Source: Leucobacter sp. wl10
Lineage (GTDB): Bacteria > Actinomycetota > Actinomycetes > Actinomycetales > Microbacteriaceae
Length of the DNA: 64,000 nt
Direction: 5' to 3'
Assembly (NCBI RefSeq): GCF_003569785.1
Contig: NZ_KZ983992.1
Location: 62,001 to 126,000, forward strand
Part shown: positions 19,433-28,578 of the stretch, piece after piece
Layout: every line of letters starts with the position of its first letter
Numbering within the stretch: the stretch's first letter is position 1
Position numbers and translations under genes: made by a program
Notes under the pieces: generated by a model
What the model saw: only the letters and a program-made list of their open reading frames with translations
Told to the model about the DNA's origin: nothing
The model's database searches: none

Positions 19433-20545
19433 GTGAGCACAACGAAGCAGACGGCGCTGCACGCCGAGCACGAGCGGCTCGGCGCCTCCTTCACCGACTT
19501 CGGCGGCTGGGACATGCCGCTGAAGTACGGCTCCGAACTCGCCGAGCACCGCGCCGTCCGCGATGCCGCGGGCCTCTTCGACCTCTCCCACATGGGCGAG
19601 ATCCGGGTCGCGGGTCCCGACGCGGCGACGTTCCTCAACACGGCGCTCGTCGGCGATCTCGGCGCGATCGCGGTCGGTCGTGCGAAGTACTCGCTGATCT
19701 GCGCCCCCGACGGCGGCATCATCGACGACCTCATCAGCTACCGGCTTGCGCAGGACGTCTACCTCGTCGTGCCGAACGCCGGCAACTCGGAGACCGTCGC
19801 CGCAGAGTTCGCCGAGCGGGCCGCGGGCTTCGACGTGGAGATCAGCGATCAGTCGGCCGACATGAGCCTCATCGCGGTGCAGGGGCCGAACGCCGTGGCG
19901 ATCCTGCACGCGCTCGTTGCCGACGAGCAGCGCGCCCTCGTCTCCGACATGAAGTACTACTCGGCGGCGCAGGCCGCGGTCGGCGGCTTCCCGGTGCTGC
20001 TCGCGCGCACCGGCTACACCGGGGAGGACGGCTTCGAGCTCTACCTGCCGAACGACGAGGCCCCCGGCCTGTGGCGCGCGCTCATCGAGGCCGGAGAGCC
20101 GCACGGCCTGATCCCCGCGGGACTCGCCTCCCGCGACTCGCTGCGCCTCGAGGCCGGCATGCCGCTGTACGGCAACGAGCTCGGCCTCGACGTCACCCCC
20201 TTCGAGGCGGGCCTCGGCGGCGTGGTCTCCCTCGCGAAGGAGGAGCGCTTCACCGGCCGCGCGGCGCTCGAGGCGCGTCGCGAGGCCGGGCCGGAGACCG
20301 TGCTCGTCGGGCTTCGGGGAGCGGGACGCCGCGCAGCCCGCGCGGGCTACGCCGTGCTCGCCGGAGGCCGGGTCGTCGGCCGGGTCACGAGCGGCCAGCC
20401 GAGCCCCACGCTCGGCTACCCGATCGCGATCGCCTACGTGGAGCCCGCCTGCGCCGAAGCGGGAACGCCGCTCGAGGTCGACCTGCGCGGCAAGGCCGAG
20501 CCCTTCGAGGTCGTCTCCCCGCCGTTCTATCGCCGGGCCCGGTAG
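19433..20545 (+). CDS. gcvT: Aminomethyltransferase, glycine cleavage T protein
   Basis: A 370-residue T protein that releases ammonia from the aminomethyl-lipoyl arm and makes 5,10-methylene-THF. The N-terminal folate-binding domain has FGGWDMPLKYG and DLSHMGEIRVAG, with KYSLICAPDGGIIDDLISYRL, the Asp that binds folate, in the middle. The C-terminal barrel domain starts near residue 285. GTG start at 19433 with GAGG upstream, 8 nt after the gcvP stop. Co-transcribed under the glycine riboswitch. Confidence 0.96.
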   Translation: MSTTKQTALHAEHERLGASFTDFGGWDMPLKYGSELAEHRAVRDAAGLFDLSHMGEIRVAGPDAATFLNTALVGDLGAIAVGRAKYSLICAPDGGIIDDLISYRLAQDVYLVVPNAGNSETVAAEFAERAAGFDVEISDQSADMSLIAVQGPNAVAILHALVADEQRALVSDMKYYSAAQAAVGGFPVLLARTGYTGEDGFELYLPNDEAPGLWRALIEAGEPHGLIPAGLASRDSLRLEAGMPLYGNELGLDVTPFEAGLGGVVSLAKEERFTGRAALEARREAGPETVLVGLRGAGRRAARAGYAVLAGGRVVGRVTSGQPSPTLGYPIAIAYVEPACAEAGTPLEVDLRGKAEPFEVVSPPFYRRAR

Positions 20546-20606
20546 CCGCCCGGCTCCCGCATCCCGCACTCCAGCCCCCACACCCGATGAGAGAAAGCAG
20601 CAGCAC

Positions 20607-20984
20607 ATGAGCAAGGTACGGACCGGACTCCGCTACTCGGCCGAGCACGAGTGGATCGACGGCGGCAGCCCCGCCACGGTCGGCATCAGCGAGGTGGCGG
20701 CCGACGCCCTCGGCGAGATCGTCTACGTCGACCTGCCCGAGACGGGCGCGACCATCGCCGTCGGCGAGGTGGTGGGCGAGGTCGAGTCGACGAAGTCGGT
20801 GTCGGAGCTCTTCTCGCCCGTCGCCGGCGAGGTGGTGGAGGTCAACGATGCCGCGGTCGCCGACCCGGCGATCATCAACTCCGACCCCTACGGCGAGGGC
20901 TGGCTGTTCCGCGTCGCCGTCGCCGAGGAGGGCCCGCTGCTGAGCGCCGAGCAGTACGCCGCCGACAACGGGGCCGAGCTCTAG
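20607..20984 (+). CDS. gcvH: Glycine cleavage system H protein
   Basis: A 125-residue lipoyl carrier. The lipoylation lysine is in EVESTKSVSELFSP (about residue 64), and the start YSAEHEWI is typical. It shuttles the aminomethyl group between P and T proteins. ATG at 20607 after GAGAAAGCAGCAGC; 61 nt separate it from gcvT. The lipoyl ligases and the L protein are not in this window. Confidence 0.97.
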   Translation: MSKVRTGLRYSAEHEWIDGGSPATVGISEVAADALGEIVYVDLPETGATIAVGEVVGEVESTKSVSELFSPVAGEVVEVNDAAVADPAIINSDPYGEGWLFRVAVAEEGPLLSAEQYAADNGAEL

Positions 20985-21011
20985 CGGGCGGCGTCCAGCC
21001 GGGAACCAACC

Positions 21012-22424
<1,413 letters not shown>

Positions 22425-22464
22425 GGAGTCGCGGGCGGCGAGCACCCGAAGCCCCCGCGGAGGA

Positions 22465-22493
22465 TATGCGATCTGCAGCACGTATGCGATTTG
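22465..22493. repeat. Two direct repeats TATGCGATNTG
   Basis: TATGCGATCTG (22465-22475) and TATGCGATTTG (22483-22493) lie 18 nt apart between sdaA and the MFS gene, about 50 nt before the -10 box of the latter. The spacing of nearly two helical turns fits tandem binding of a regulator. No regulator is assigned. Confidence 0.4.
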
Positions 22494-22543
22494 ACGCGGC
22501 ACCAGCCATGTCTTCGGCAGATCCCGGATGATCCGCAGGGCTC

Positions 22544-22549
22544 TACGAT
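22544..22549 (+). promoter_or_regulatory. -10 box TACGAT of a probable leaderless promoter
   Basis: TACGAT is 6 nt upstream of the ATG at 22556, and no Shine-Dalgarno site is present. Confidence 0.5.
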
Positions 22550-22555
22550 TGAGGC

Positions 22556-23974
22556 ATGAGCGAAACTTCTGCGAGCCCCCGCGCGCTCTCGCAGCGCCTC
22601 GACGCGCTCCCCTTCGCGCGCGGGCACGGCCGCGTGCTCACAGGCTCGGGCATCGGCTGGGCGCTCGATGCCATGGATGTCGGGCTCATCTCCTTCATCA
22701 TCGCCGCGCTCACGCAGCACTGGGGCATCGGCAAGGCGGAGAGCGGGCTCATCGCGTCGATCGGCTTCGCGGGCATGGCGGTGGGCGCCAGCGTGGGCGG
22801 ACTGCTGGCCGACCGCTTCGGACGCCGCCAGGTCTTCGCCCTCACGCTGCTGGTCTACGGCGTCGCGACCGGTGCGAGCGCCCTCGCCGGCGGTGTGGCG
22901 CTGCTCATCGTGCTGCGCTTCTTCGTCGGCCTCGGCCTCGGCGCCGAGCTGCCCGTGGCCTCGACCTACGTCAGCGAGTTCGCGCCCGCCCGCATCCGCG
23001 GCCGGCTCATCGTGATCCTCGAGGCCTTCTGGGCCGTCGGCTGGACGGCCGCGGCGGTGATCGGCTACTTCGTGGTGCCCGCCGACGAGAACGGCTGGCG
23101 CTGGGCCTTCGCGCTCGGAGCGATCCCGGCGGTGTACGCGCTCGCGGTGCGCTGGGGCCTGCCCGAGTCGCCGCGCTGGCTGATCAGCCGGGGGCGCGGA
23201 GAGGAGGCCGAGCGCATCGTCGCCGACTTCGAGGCCGCGGCGCAGCGGTCGGCGGGTGCGGGATCCCGCCCGGCGCCGCAAGCCGTGCCTGCGCGGGGAG
23301 CGCCCGAGCCCGCCGAACCCGACCCCTCAGCGCCCGGCGCGACGGATCGGCAGAGCCGCTTCGCCGCTTCGACGGGCGCCCGGCTCGCGGTCCTCTGGTC
23401 GCCGGAGTTCCGCGCCCGCACCGTCTCGATCTGGCTCGTGTGGTTCTGCGTCAACTTCGCCTACTACGGCGCGTTCATCTGGATCCCGAGCATTCTCGTG
23501 GACGCGGGGTTCAGCCTCGTGCGCTCCTTCGGCTTCACCCTCGTCATCACGCTGGCGCAGCTGCCCGGCTACGCCGTCGCGGCGTGGCTGATCGAGGTTT
23601 GGGGCCGCCGGCTCACGCTCTCCGTGTTCCTCATCGGCTCGGCGGTGTCGGCCATCGTGTTCGGCACGGTGTACGCGGAGGCGGCCATCATCGCGTCGGG
23701 CATGGCGCTCTCGTTCTTCAACCTCGGTGCGTGGGGCGCGCTCTACGCGGTCACGCCGGAGCTGTACCCGACGTCGCTGCGCGGCACCGGGGCGGGCTGG
23801 GCCGCGGGGGTGGGGCGCATCGCCTCGATCGCGGCGCCGCTGCTCGTGCCGTTGCTGCTCGCGGCGGGGGGAGCGGGGCTGACCTTCACCGTCTTCGCGG
23901 TGTTCTTCATCGTCGCCGCGACCGCGACCTGGGGGCTGGTGGATCGCGGCGGGAAGCCGCTCGACGACCGGTAG
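22556..23974 (+). CDS. MFS transporter (sugar/organic acid porter type)
   Basis: A 472-residue, 12-helix major facilitator. The loop 2-3 motif is GGLLADRFGRRQVF, and RFFVGLGLGAELPVASTYVSEFAPARIRGR after helix 4 matches the sugar porter / aromatic acid:H+ symporter group. WGLPESPRWLISRGR closes the first half. The central loop (about 222-270) is long and Ala/Pro/Arg-rich. It stands alone between sdaA and an OsmC gene, so the context does not reveal the substrate. Confidence 0.88.
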   Translation: MSETSASPRALSQRLDALPFARGHGRVLTGSGIGWALDAMDVGLISFIIAALTQHWGIGKAESGLIASIGFAGMAVGASVGGLLADRFGRRQVFALTLLVYGVATGASALAGGVALLIVLRFFVGLGLGAELPVASTYVSEFAPARIRGRLIVILEAFWAVGWTAAAVIGYFVVPADENGWRWAFALGAIPAVYALAVRWGLPESPRWLISRGRGEEAERIVADFEAAAQRSAGAGSRPAPQAVPARGAPEPAEPDPSAPGATDRQSRFAASTGARLAVLWSPEFRARTVSIWLVWFCVNFAYYGAFIWIPSILVDAGFSLVRSFGFTLVITLAQLPGYAVAAWLIEVWGRRLTLSVFLIGSAVSAIVFGTVYAEAAIIASGMALSFFNLGAWGALYAVTPELYPTSLRGTGAGWAAGVGRIASIAAPLLVPLLLAAGGAGLTFTVFAVFFIVAATATWGLVDRGGKPLDDR

Positions 23975-24003
23975 CCCGCCTCGATTGTTCCGAACCCGTC
24001 GGG

Positions 24004-24009
24004 TAGGCT
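24004..24009 (+). promoter_or_regulatory. -10 box TAGGCT upstream of the OsmC gene
   Basis: TAGGCT here would give a 5' leader of about 155 nt before the OsmC start at 24173. The leader is GC-rich with no recognised RNA element. Weak evidence. Confidence 0.3.
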
Positions 24010-24172
24010 GGCCGCACGCGAACCAGTGGCGGGCCGCGGGCCGCGGGCGCTCTGCGGCGGGGGCGTCGTCCGACCGGCGGCTCGTCGCTTCCGTTCAGGG
24101 CCTCGTAGACGGATCCGCATCCCCCGGCGCTCGGCTGGCGTCTTCCGCACCGACGACACCCAGGAGGAACAC

Positions 24173-24604
24173 ATGCCCACCCCCATCGTGAACAAGGCCA
24201 GCACCGTCTGGAACGGCGACCTGGCCAGCGGCTCAGGCAGGACCACCCTCGAGACCTCCGGTGTCGGCACGTTCGACGTGAACTGGAAGGCGCGCGGCGA
24301 GGAGTCGGGCGGGGTGACGACTCCGGAGGAGCTCATCGCGTCGGCCCATGCGACCTGCTACGCCATGGCCCTCTCCAACGAACTGGCGGGCAACGGCACC
24401 CCGCCCGCGCAGCTGAACACGAGCGCCGAGGTCACCTTCGTCGCGGGATCCGGCATCACCGGCATCCACCTGACCGTCGTCGGCCGGGTCGACGGCATTT
24501 CGGAGCAGGACTTCCTGCGCATCGCGGAGGCGGCGAAGGAGGGCTGCCCGGTCTCGCAGGCGCTGAAGGCGGTCGACATCACGCTGAGCGCGTCGCTCGC
24601 CTGA
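24173..24604 (+). CDS. OsmC family peroxiredoxin (OsmC subtype)
   Basis: A 143-residue thiol peroxidase fold. The two redox cysteines are in AHATCYAMALS (about 62) and KEGCPVSQAL (about 125). The start with ASTVWNGDLASGSG and the ending KAVDITLSASLA are typical of OsmC proper, which reduces organic hydroperoxides. The ATG at 24173 is chosen because AGGAGG lies just upstream; an in-frame ATG further up adds unrelated basic sequence. Convergent with the YbaK-like gene. Confidence 0.93.
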   Translation: MPTPIVNKASTVWNGDLASGSGRTTLETSGVGTFDVNWKARGEESGGVTTPEELIASAHATCYAMALSNELAGNGTPPAQLNTSAEVTFVAGSGITGIHLTVVGRVDGISEQDFLRIAEAAKEGCPVSQALKAVDITLSASLA

Positions 24605-24636
24605 TCGCGGTCCGGAGCCGAGGGGCTCGCGGCGGG

Positions 24637-25173
24637 TCACGTCTCCGCCGCGAGTCCCTCGACCACTTCGATCCCGGGCAGCGCGCACAGCGTCGCGCCG
24701 GGCAGCGCGATCTTGGCCGCCCGGACTCCGGCGCCGACGATCGCCTCGGGCACGTCGCGCACGCGCGAGTCGACGAGGATCCGCCACCCTTCCGGAAGCC
24801 CGAGGGGCGTGATGCCGCCGTACTCCATGCCGGTGAGCGCCACCGCCTCGTCCATCGGCGCGAAGCTCGCCTTGCGCGCCCCGAGGAGCTTGCGCACCGT
24901 CCGGTTGACGTCGGCGCGGGTCGTGGCCAGCACGACGCAGGCGGCGTACGCGACCTCGTCGCCACGGCGTCCCGCGACGACGATGCAGTTGGCGGAGGCG
25001 GCGGGCTCCACGCCGTACGCGTCGCAGAACGCGGCGGTGTCGGCCAGCCCGGGGTCGATCGCCGCGACGCGGACCCGCGCGGTGAGCGCGGAATCGAGCC
25101 GCGTCAGCGCCTCTCGCACGGGAGCACCGAGCAAGTCGGGGGCGTCGGCGGCGGGCAGCAGGTCGAGGGGCAT
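24637..25173 (-). CDS. YbaK/ProX-type aminoacyl-tRNA deacylase
   Basis: A 178-residue protein with the YbaK/EbsC fold. Members hydrolyse mischarged Cys-, Ala- or Ser-tRNA in trans. Seen here: CIVVAGRRGDEVAYAACVVLATTRADVNRTVRKLLGARKASFAPMDEAVALTGMEYGGITPLGLP, which holds the conserved Lys and the GGITPxGLP loop of the family. The ATG at 25171-25173 is preferred, with GGAG 7 nt upstream, over a GTG two codons earlier. The tRNA specificity is unknown. Confidence 0.85.
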   Translation of the reverse strand: MPLDLLPAADAPDLLGAPVREALTRLDSALTARVRVAAIDPGLADTAAFCDAYGVEPAASANCIVVAGRRGDEVAYAACVVLATTRADVNRTVRKLLGARKASFAPMDEAVALTGMEYGGITPLGLPEGWRILVDSRVRDVPEAIVGAGVRAAKIALPGATLCALPGIEVVEGLAAET

Positions 25174-25261
25174 CTTCACGCTCCGGGGTCGGTCGGCATC
25201 GATTCGAGCCTAACGGAGTCGAGGGCGTGCACCCGTGCACCGGGAGCGCTCGGATGTGCGC

Positions 25262-25267
25262 TAGGCT
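25262..25267 (+). promoter_or_regulatory. -10 box TAGGCT of the tRNA-Arg gene
   Basis: TAGGCT ends 20 nt before the tRNA 5' end, a suitable distance for a short pre-tRNA leader. Confidence 0.5.
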
Positions 25268-25287
25268 AGTCGCGGCTGCCGCTGCTC

Positions 25288-25360
25288 GCCTCCGTAGCTC
25301 AGGGGATAGAGCGCCGGTTTCCGGTACCGTAGGTCGGGGGTTCGAATCCCTCCGGGGGCA
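25288..25360 (+). tRNA. tRNA-Arg (anticodon CCG)
   Basis: A 73-nt tRNA with acceptor stem GCCTCCG / CGGGGGC (one G-U pair), D stem GCTC / GAGC, anticodon loop TTCCGGT with CCG at 34-36, T arm GGGGG-TTCGAAT-CCCTC, and discriminator A. CCA is not encoded. The anticodon stem CCGGT / ACCGT has a C27-U43 mismatch at its top. It reads CGG arginine codons. A strong terminator follows. Confidence 0.97.
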
Positions 25361-25372
25361 CTGGCAGCCGCG

Positions 25373-25413
25373 AGCCCGGGTGGAACCGATGTTCGGTTCC
25401 ACCCGGGCTTTTT
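25373..25413 (+). terminator. Intrinsic terminator of tRNA-Arg
   Basis: A perfect 16-bp stem (AGCCCGGGTGGAACCG pairing with CGGTTCCACCCGGGCT), a 5-nt ATGTT loop and a following T run make this the clearest Rho-independent terminator in the window, 12 nt past the tRNA. Confidence 0.93.
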
Positions 25414-25479
25414 CGCGCCGGTCGGCCCGTCCCGACCGTGCTCGGTCCGCCTCGGCCCGATTCCGGGGTTATCTGCCGA

Positions 25480-25992
25480 TCAGGCGAACCACTGCGTCGG
25501 CGGCCCGAGCTGCAGCAGCACCACCACGACGATCGCGACGGCGAGCGCGAGCACCGCGACGAGCGCGATGGGGTGGCGCAGCCAGAACCGCAGCGCGCGG
25601 TCGATGGCGGAGGCGTCCCGCGGGTCGTCGCCGGCCTGCGTGCGCCACGGGCCCTCGAGCAGTCCGCGGCGCACGAGCCACCGGTCGAAGGGGAGCGTCG
25701 CGAACGGCACGACCGCGAGCGCGACCGCTGCGATCAGGCGCCCGAAGGGCCACCGCTGGTTCAGGCCCACGACGGCGGAGACGACCGCGTAGGAGACGAA
25801 GGCCGTGCCGTGCGCGAGCCCGACGGGGAACATCAGCGCGTCGAACCCGAAGCCGTACCGCGCGACCATGCCCGCGATCAGCAGCGCCCAGGTGATCATC
25901 TCCGCGGTCGCGGCGATGCCGTAGAGCCGTTTCGGCGAGAGGCCGGTCGCAGGGGGAGCACTGGGGGCGGATGCGGCGGGGGCGGGGACCAT
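25480..25992 (-). CDS. DUF3817 family membrane protein
   Basis: A 170-residue protein with an Ala/Pro-rich N-terminus and four hydrophobic helices (about 24-45, 52-72, 82-102, 140-162). The stretch MFPVGLAHGTAFVSYAV with its HG pair is characteristic of the DUF3817 (YdzA-like) family of small membrane proteins. No function is established for the family. It is convergent with tRNA-Arg and divergent from argS. Confidence 0.82.
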   Translation of the reverse strand: MVPAPAASAPSAPPATGLSPKRLYGIAATAEMITWALLIAGMVARYGFGFDALMFPVGLAHGTAFVSYAVVSAVVGLNQRWPFGRLIAAVALAVVPFATLPFDRWLVRRGLLEGPWRTQAGDDPRDASAIDRALRFWLRHPIALVAVLALAVAIVVVVLLQLGPPTQWFA

Positions 25993-26111
25993 GCGCTCAG
26001 GCTAGCGCCCTCGGATGATGAGTTCATCAACGTCTCGGGATCCACCCGCCAGGCCCGCCTCGCGCCGTCCGGCGCGTCTCCCGGGGCGCGAGGCGCGCGG
26101 CCGATCCCGAG

Positions 26112-26117
26112 TAGACT
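26112..26117 (+). promoter_or_regulatory. -10 box TAGACT of a probable leaderless promoter
   Basis: TAGACT is 8 nt before the GTG start of argS at 26126, and no Shine-Dalgarno site precedes that start. Confidence 0.5.
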
Positions 26118-26125
26118 GGACCTCC

Positions 26126-27799
26126 GTGACGCCTCAAGAACTCGCCAGCGCCCTCGCACGCATCCTGACCGATATCGTCGCCTCCCGCGGCGCCGGGATC
26201 GAGGTCACCGACCAGGACACGCAGGTGGAACGCCCGAAGAACCGCGAGCACGGCGACTGGGCCTCGAACGCGGCCATGAAGTTCGCGAAGCGCCTCGGCA
26301 CGAATCCGCGCGAGCTGGCCCGGGAGATCACCGAGCGCGCCGCCGCGATCGAGGGGGTCGCGAAGGCCGAGGTCGCGGGCCCCGGCTTCATCAACATCAC
26401 CCTCGACGCGGCCAGCGCGGGGGAGACCGCGCGCCGCGTCGTCGAGCAGGGAGAGGCGTACGGGCGCGGCGACGCGCTCGCGGGCCAGAGGATCAACCTC
26501 GAGTTCGTGAGCGCCAACCCCACGGGTCCGCTGCACATGGGGCACACCCGCTGGGCGGCGCTCGGCGATTCCACGGCGCGGGTGCTGCGCGCGGCCGGCG
26601 CCGAGGTGACGAGCGAGTACTACATCAACGACGCCGGTGCGCAGATGAACAAGTTCGGCCGCTCCGTGCTCGCGGCTGCGCTCGGCGAGGAGGCGCCCGA
26701 GGACGCGTACCCGGGCGAGTACATCCGGGAGCTCGGCGGCAAGGTGCGCGAGCGGATCCCGGGTCTCGCGGAACTCGCCGCGAGCGACCGCGACGCCGCG
26801 CTGGAGCAGGCGCAGGATCTCGGCTACCAGCTGCAGCTCGCCGAGATCAAGGACTCGCTCGAGCGCTTCAACGTGCACTTCGACGTGTTCTTCTCGGAGC
26901 GCACGCTGCACGAGCGGGGCGAGGGCGGCGGCAAGAGCCCCATCGAAGCGGCGATCGACCGCCTGCGCGAGCAGGGGCACGTCTTCGAGGAGGAGGGCGC
27001 CATCTGGGTGCGCACCACCGACTTCGGCGACGACAAGGACCGCGTCTTCACCCGCGGCAACGGCGTCTACACCTACTTCGCCGCCGACGCGGCCTACTAC
27101 CTCTCGAAGATGGACCGCGGCTTCGGCGAGAAGATCTATCTGCTGGGAGCCGACCACCACGGCTACATCGGCCGCCTCACCGCGATCGCGGGAGCGGCGG
27201 GCGACGACATCGAGACCGACATCACGGTGCTCATCGGCCAGCTCGTCAACCTCAACGGCGCGCGCCTCTCGAAGCGCGCGGGCAACATCATCGAGCTCGA
27301 CGACCTGCTCGAGTGGCTCGGCAGCGACGCGCTGCGCTACTGGCTCGCGCGCTACCCGGCGGACTCCCCGCTGGCGCTCGACGGCGAGAAGCTGCGCAGC
27401 CGCACGAACGACAACCCCGTCTTCTACGTGCAGTACGCGCACGCCCGCACCTGCGCGGTCGACCGCAACGCCGCCGAGGCCGGAGTGCGCCGGGAGGACG
27501 GCTTCGCGCCCGAACTGCTCGCGCACGAGACCGAGACCGAGCTGCTGGGCAAGCTGCAGCAGTACCCGGGCATCGTGGCCGGAGCCGCCGAGCTGCGCGA
27601 GCCGCACCGCATCGCGCGCTTCCTCGAGGAGCTCGCGGCGGCCTACCACCGCTGGTACGACAACTGCCGGGTGCTGCCGCTCGCGGGCGAGGAGGTCGGC
27701 GGGCTGCACCGCACGCGCCTGTGGCTCAACGACGCGGCGGGCCAGGTGCTGCGGGGCGGCCTCGACCTGCTGGGCGTGTCGGCTCCGGAGCGGCTGTAG
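26126..27799 (+). CDS. argS: Arginyl-tRNA synthetase
   Basis: A 557-residue class Ia synthetase. The N-terminal additional domain is followed by NPTGPLHMGHTRWAALGD with the HIGH-type HMGH (about 140). SKRAGN in ARLSKRAGNIIELDD stands where many ArgRS have a degenerate KMSKS. The C-terminal DALRY-type anticodon-binding domain (about 440-557) is complete. The GTG at 26126 is the first start that gives a natural N-terminus (MTPQELASALARI); the -10 box just upstream supports it. It lies near tRNA-Arg(CCG), which it charges. Confidence 0.97.
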   Translation: MTPQELASALARILTDIVASRGAGIEVTDQDTQVERPKNREHGDWASNAAMKFAKRLGTNPRELAREITERAAAIEGVAKAEVAGPGFINITLDAASAGETARRVVEQGEAYGRGDALAGQRINLEFVSANPTGPLHMGHTRWAALGDSTARVLRAAGAEVTSEYYINDAGAQMNKFGRSVLAAALGEEAPEDAYPGEYIRELGGKVRERIPGLAELAASDRDAALEQAQDLGYQLQLAEIKDSLERFNVHFDVFFSERTLHERGEGGGKSPIEAAIDRLREQGHVFEEEGAIWVRTTDFGDDKDRVFTRGNGVYTYFAADAAYYLSKMDRGFGEKIYLLGADHHGYIGRLTAIAGAAGDDIETDITVLIGQLVNLNGARLSKRAGNIIELDDLLEWLGSDALRYWLARYPADSPLALDGEKLRSRTNDNPVFYVQYAHARTCAVDRNAAEAGVRREDGFAPELLAHETETELLGKLQQYPGIVAGAAELREPHRIARFLEELAAAYHRWYDNCRVLPLAGEEVGGLHRTRLWLNDAAGQVLRGGLDLLGVSAPERL

Positions 27800-27806
27800 G
27801 GGACGC

Positions 27807-28568
27807 GTGGCGAAGCGGAGGTCGCGCTGGGGGCGCAGGATCCTGGCGATCCTGCTCACCGTCGTGCTGCTCGCCGGGGCGGCGGAGGTCGCGCTGCGCC
27901 TCGTCATCCCCGGCGTGGTCGGCGGCATCGTGCGCGAGCAGCTGCGGCTGACCGACGACCACCCGGTCGAGGTGACGCTCGGCGGTTCCGCGCTGCTGAA
28001 CGCGCTGCGGGGCGGCATCGGGGACGCGACCATCGACATTCCGAACGCTCCGCTGGTCGAGGGCATCCCCGTCGACGCGGAGGCCTACGCCGATTTCTCG
28101 CCCTGGAGCCCCGGGTCGGGCGAGATCCGCGGCGGCAGGGCCTCGCTCACGGTGCCCAGGGAGCAGCTGGGCGCGGTCATCGGGCTGCTCACCTCGGGCG
28201 TCGCCCAGACCGGGGAGGTGCGCGGCGGGGAGCTCGCGGTCGGCCGCACGGTCGAGGCGTTCGGGCAGAGCGTGCCGATCACGGCCCGCATCGGCATCGC
28301 GGTGACCGGCGGCGATGTGGAGATCGATCCGCGGGGGGTGAGCGCCGCGGGCCTCGACCTCAGCGCCGAGCAGATCTCGCAGGCCACCGGATCCCTGCTC
28401 GACCCGATCCTCGAACCGCAGACCGTGTGCGTGCGCGACCGAATTCCCGCCGGCATCACGCTGACCGGCATCGTGCTCTCGAGCACCGGGTCGGTGAGGA
28501 TCGAGGCGGATCTCGCGCCCGAGATCCTCTCCGACCCGGCGCAGCTGGAACCCGGGAGCTGCGGCTGA
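27807..28568 (+). CDS. DUF2993 (LmeA-like) phospholipid-binding domain protein
   Basis: A 253-residue protein with an N-terminal basic stretch and one TM/signal anchor (about 11-33), then an extracytoplasmic domain with the DUF2993 pattern (VEVTLGGSALLNALRGGIGDATIDIPNAPL). In mycobacteria LmeA of this family binds phosphoinositides and helps build lipomannan; the role here is unknown. Two Cys near the C-terminus (residues about 210 and 252) could form a disulfide. It starts with GTG 7 nt after argS and is probably co-transcribed with it. Confidence 0.75.
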   Translation: MAKRRSRWGRRILAILLTVVLLAGAAEVALRLVIPGVVGGIVREQLRLTDDHPVEVTLGGSALLNALRGGIGDATIDIPNAPLVEGIPVDAEAYADFSPWSPGSGEIRGGRASLTVPREQLGAVIGLLTSGVAQTGEVRGGELAVGRTVEAFGQSVPITARIGIAVTGGDVEIDPRGVSAAGLDLSAEQISQATGSLLDPILEPQTVCVRDRIPAGITLTGIVLSSTGSVRIEADLAPEILSDPAQLEPGSCG

Positions 28569-28578
28569 GGGCGGGCGC

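Noticed and set aside
25288-25413. tRNA-Arg as an integration (attB) site for an island
   Set aside because: Ordinary housekeeping genes lie on both sides, no integrase or 3'-end tRNA duplication is seen, and a normal terminator follows.
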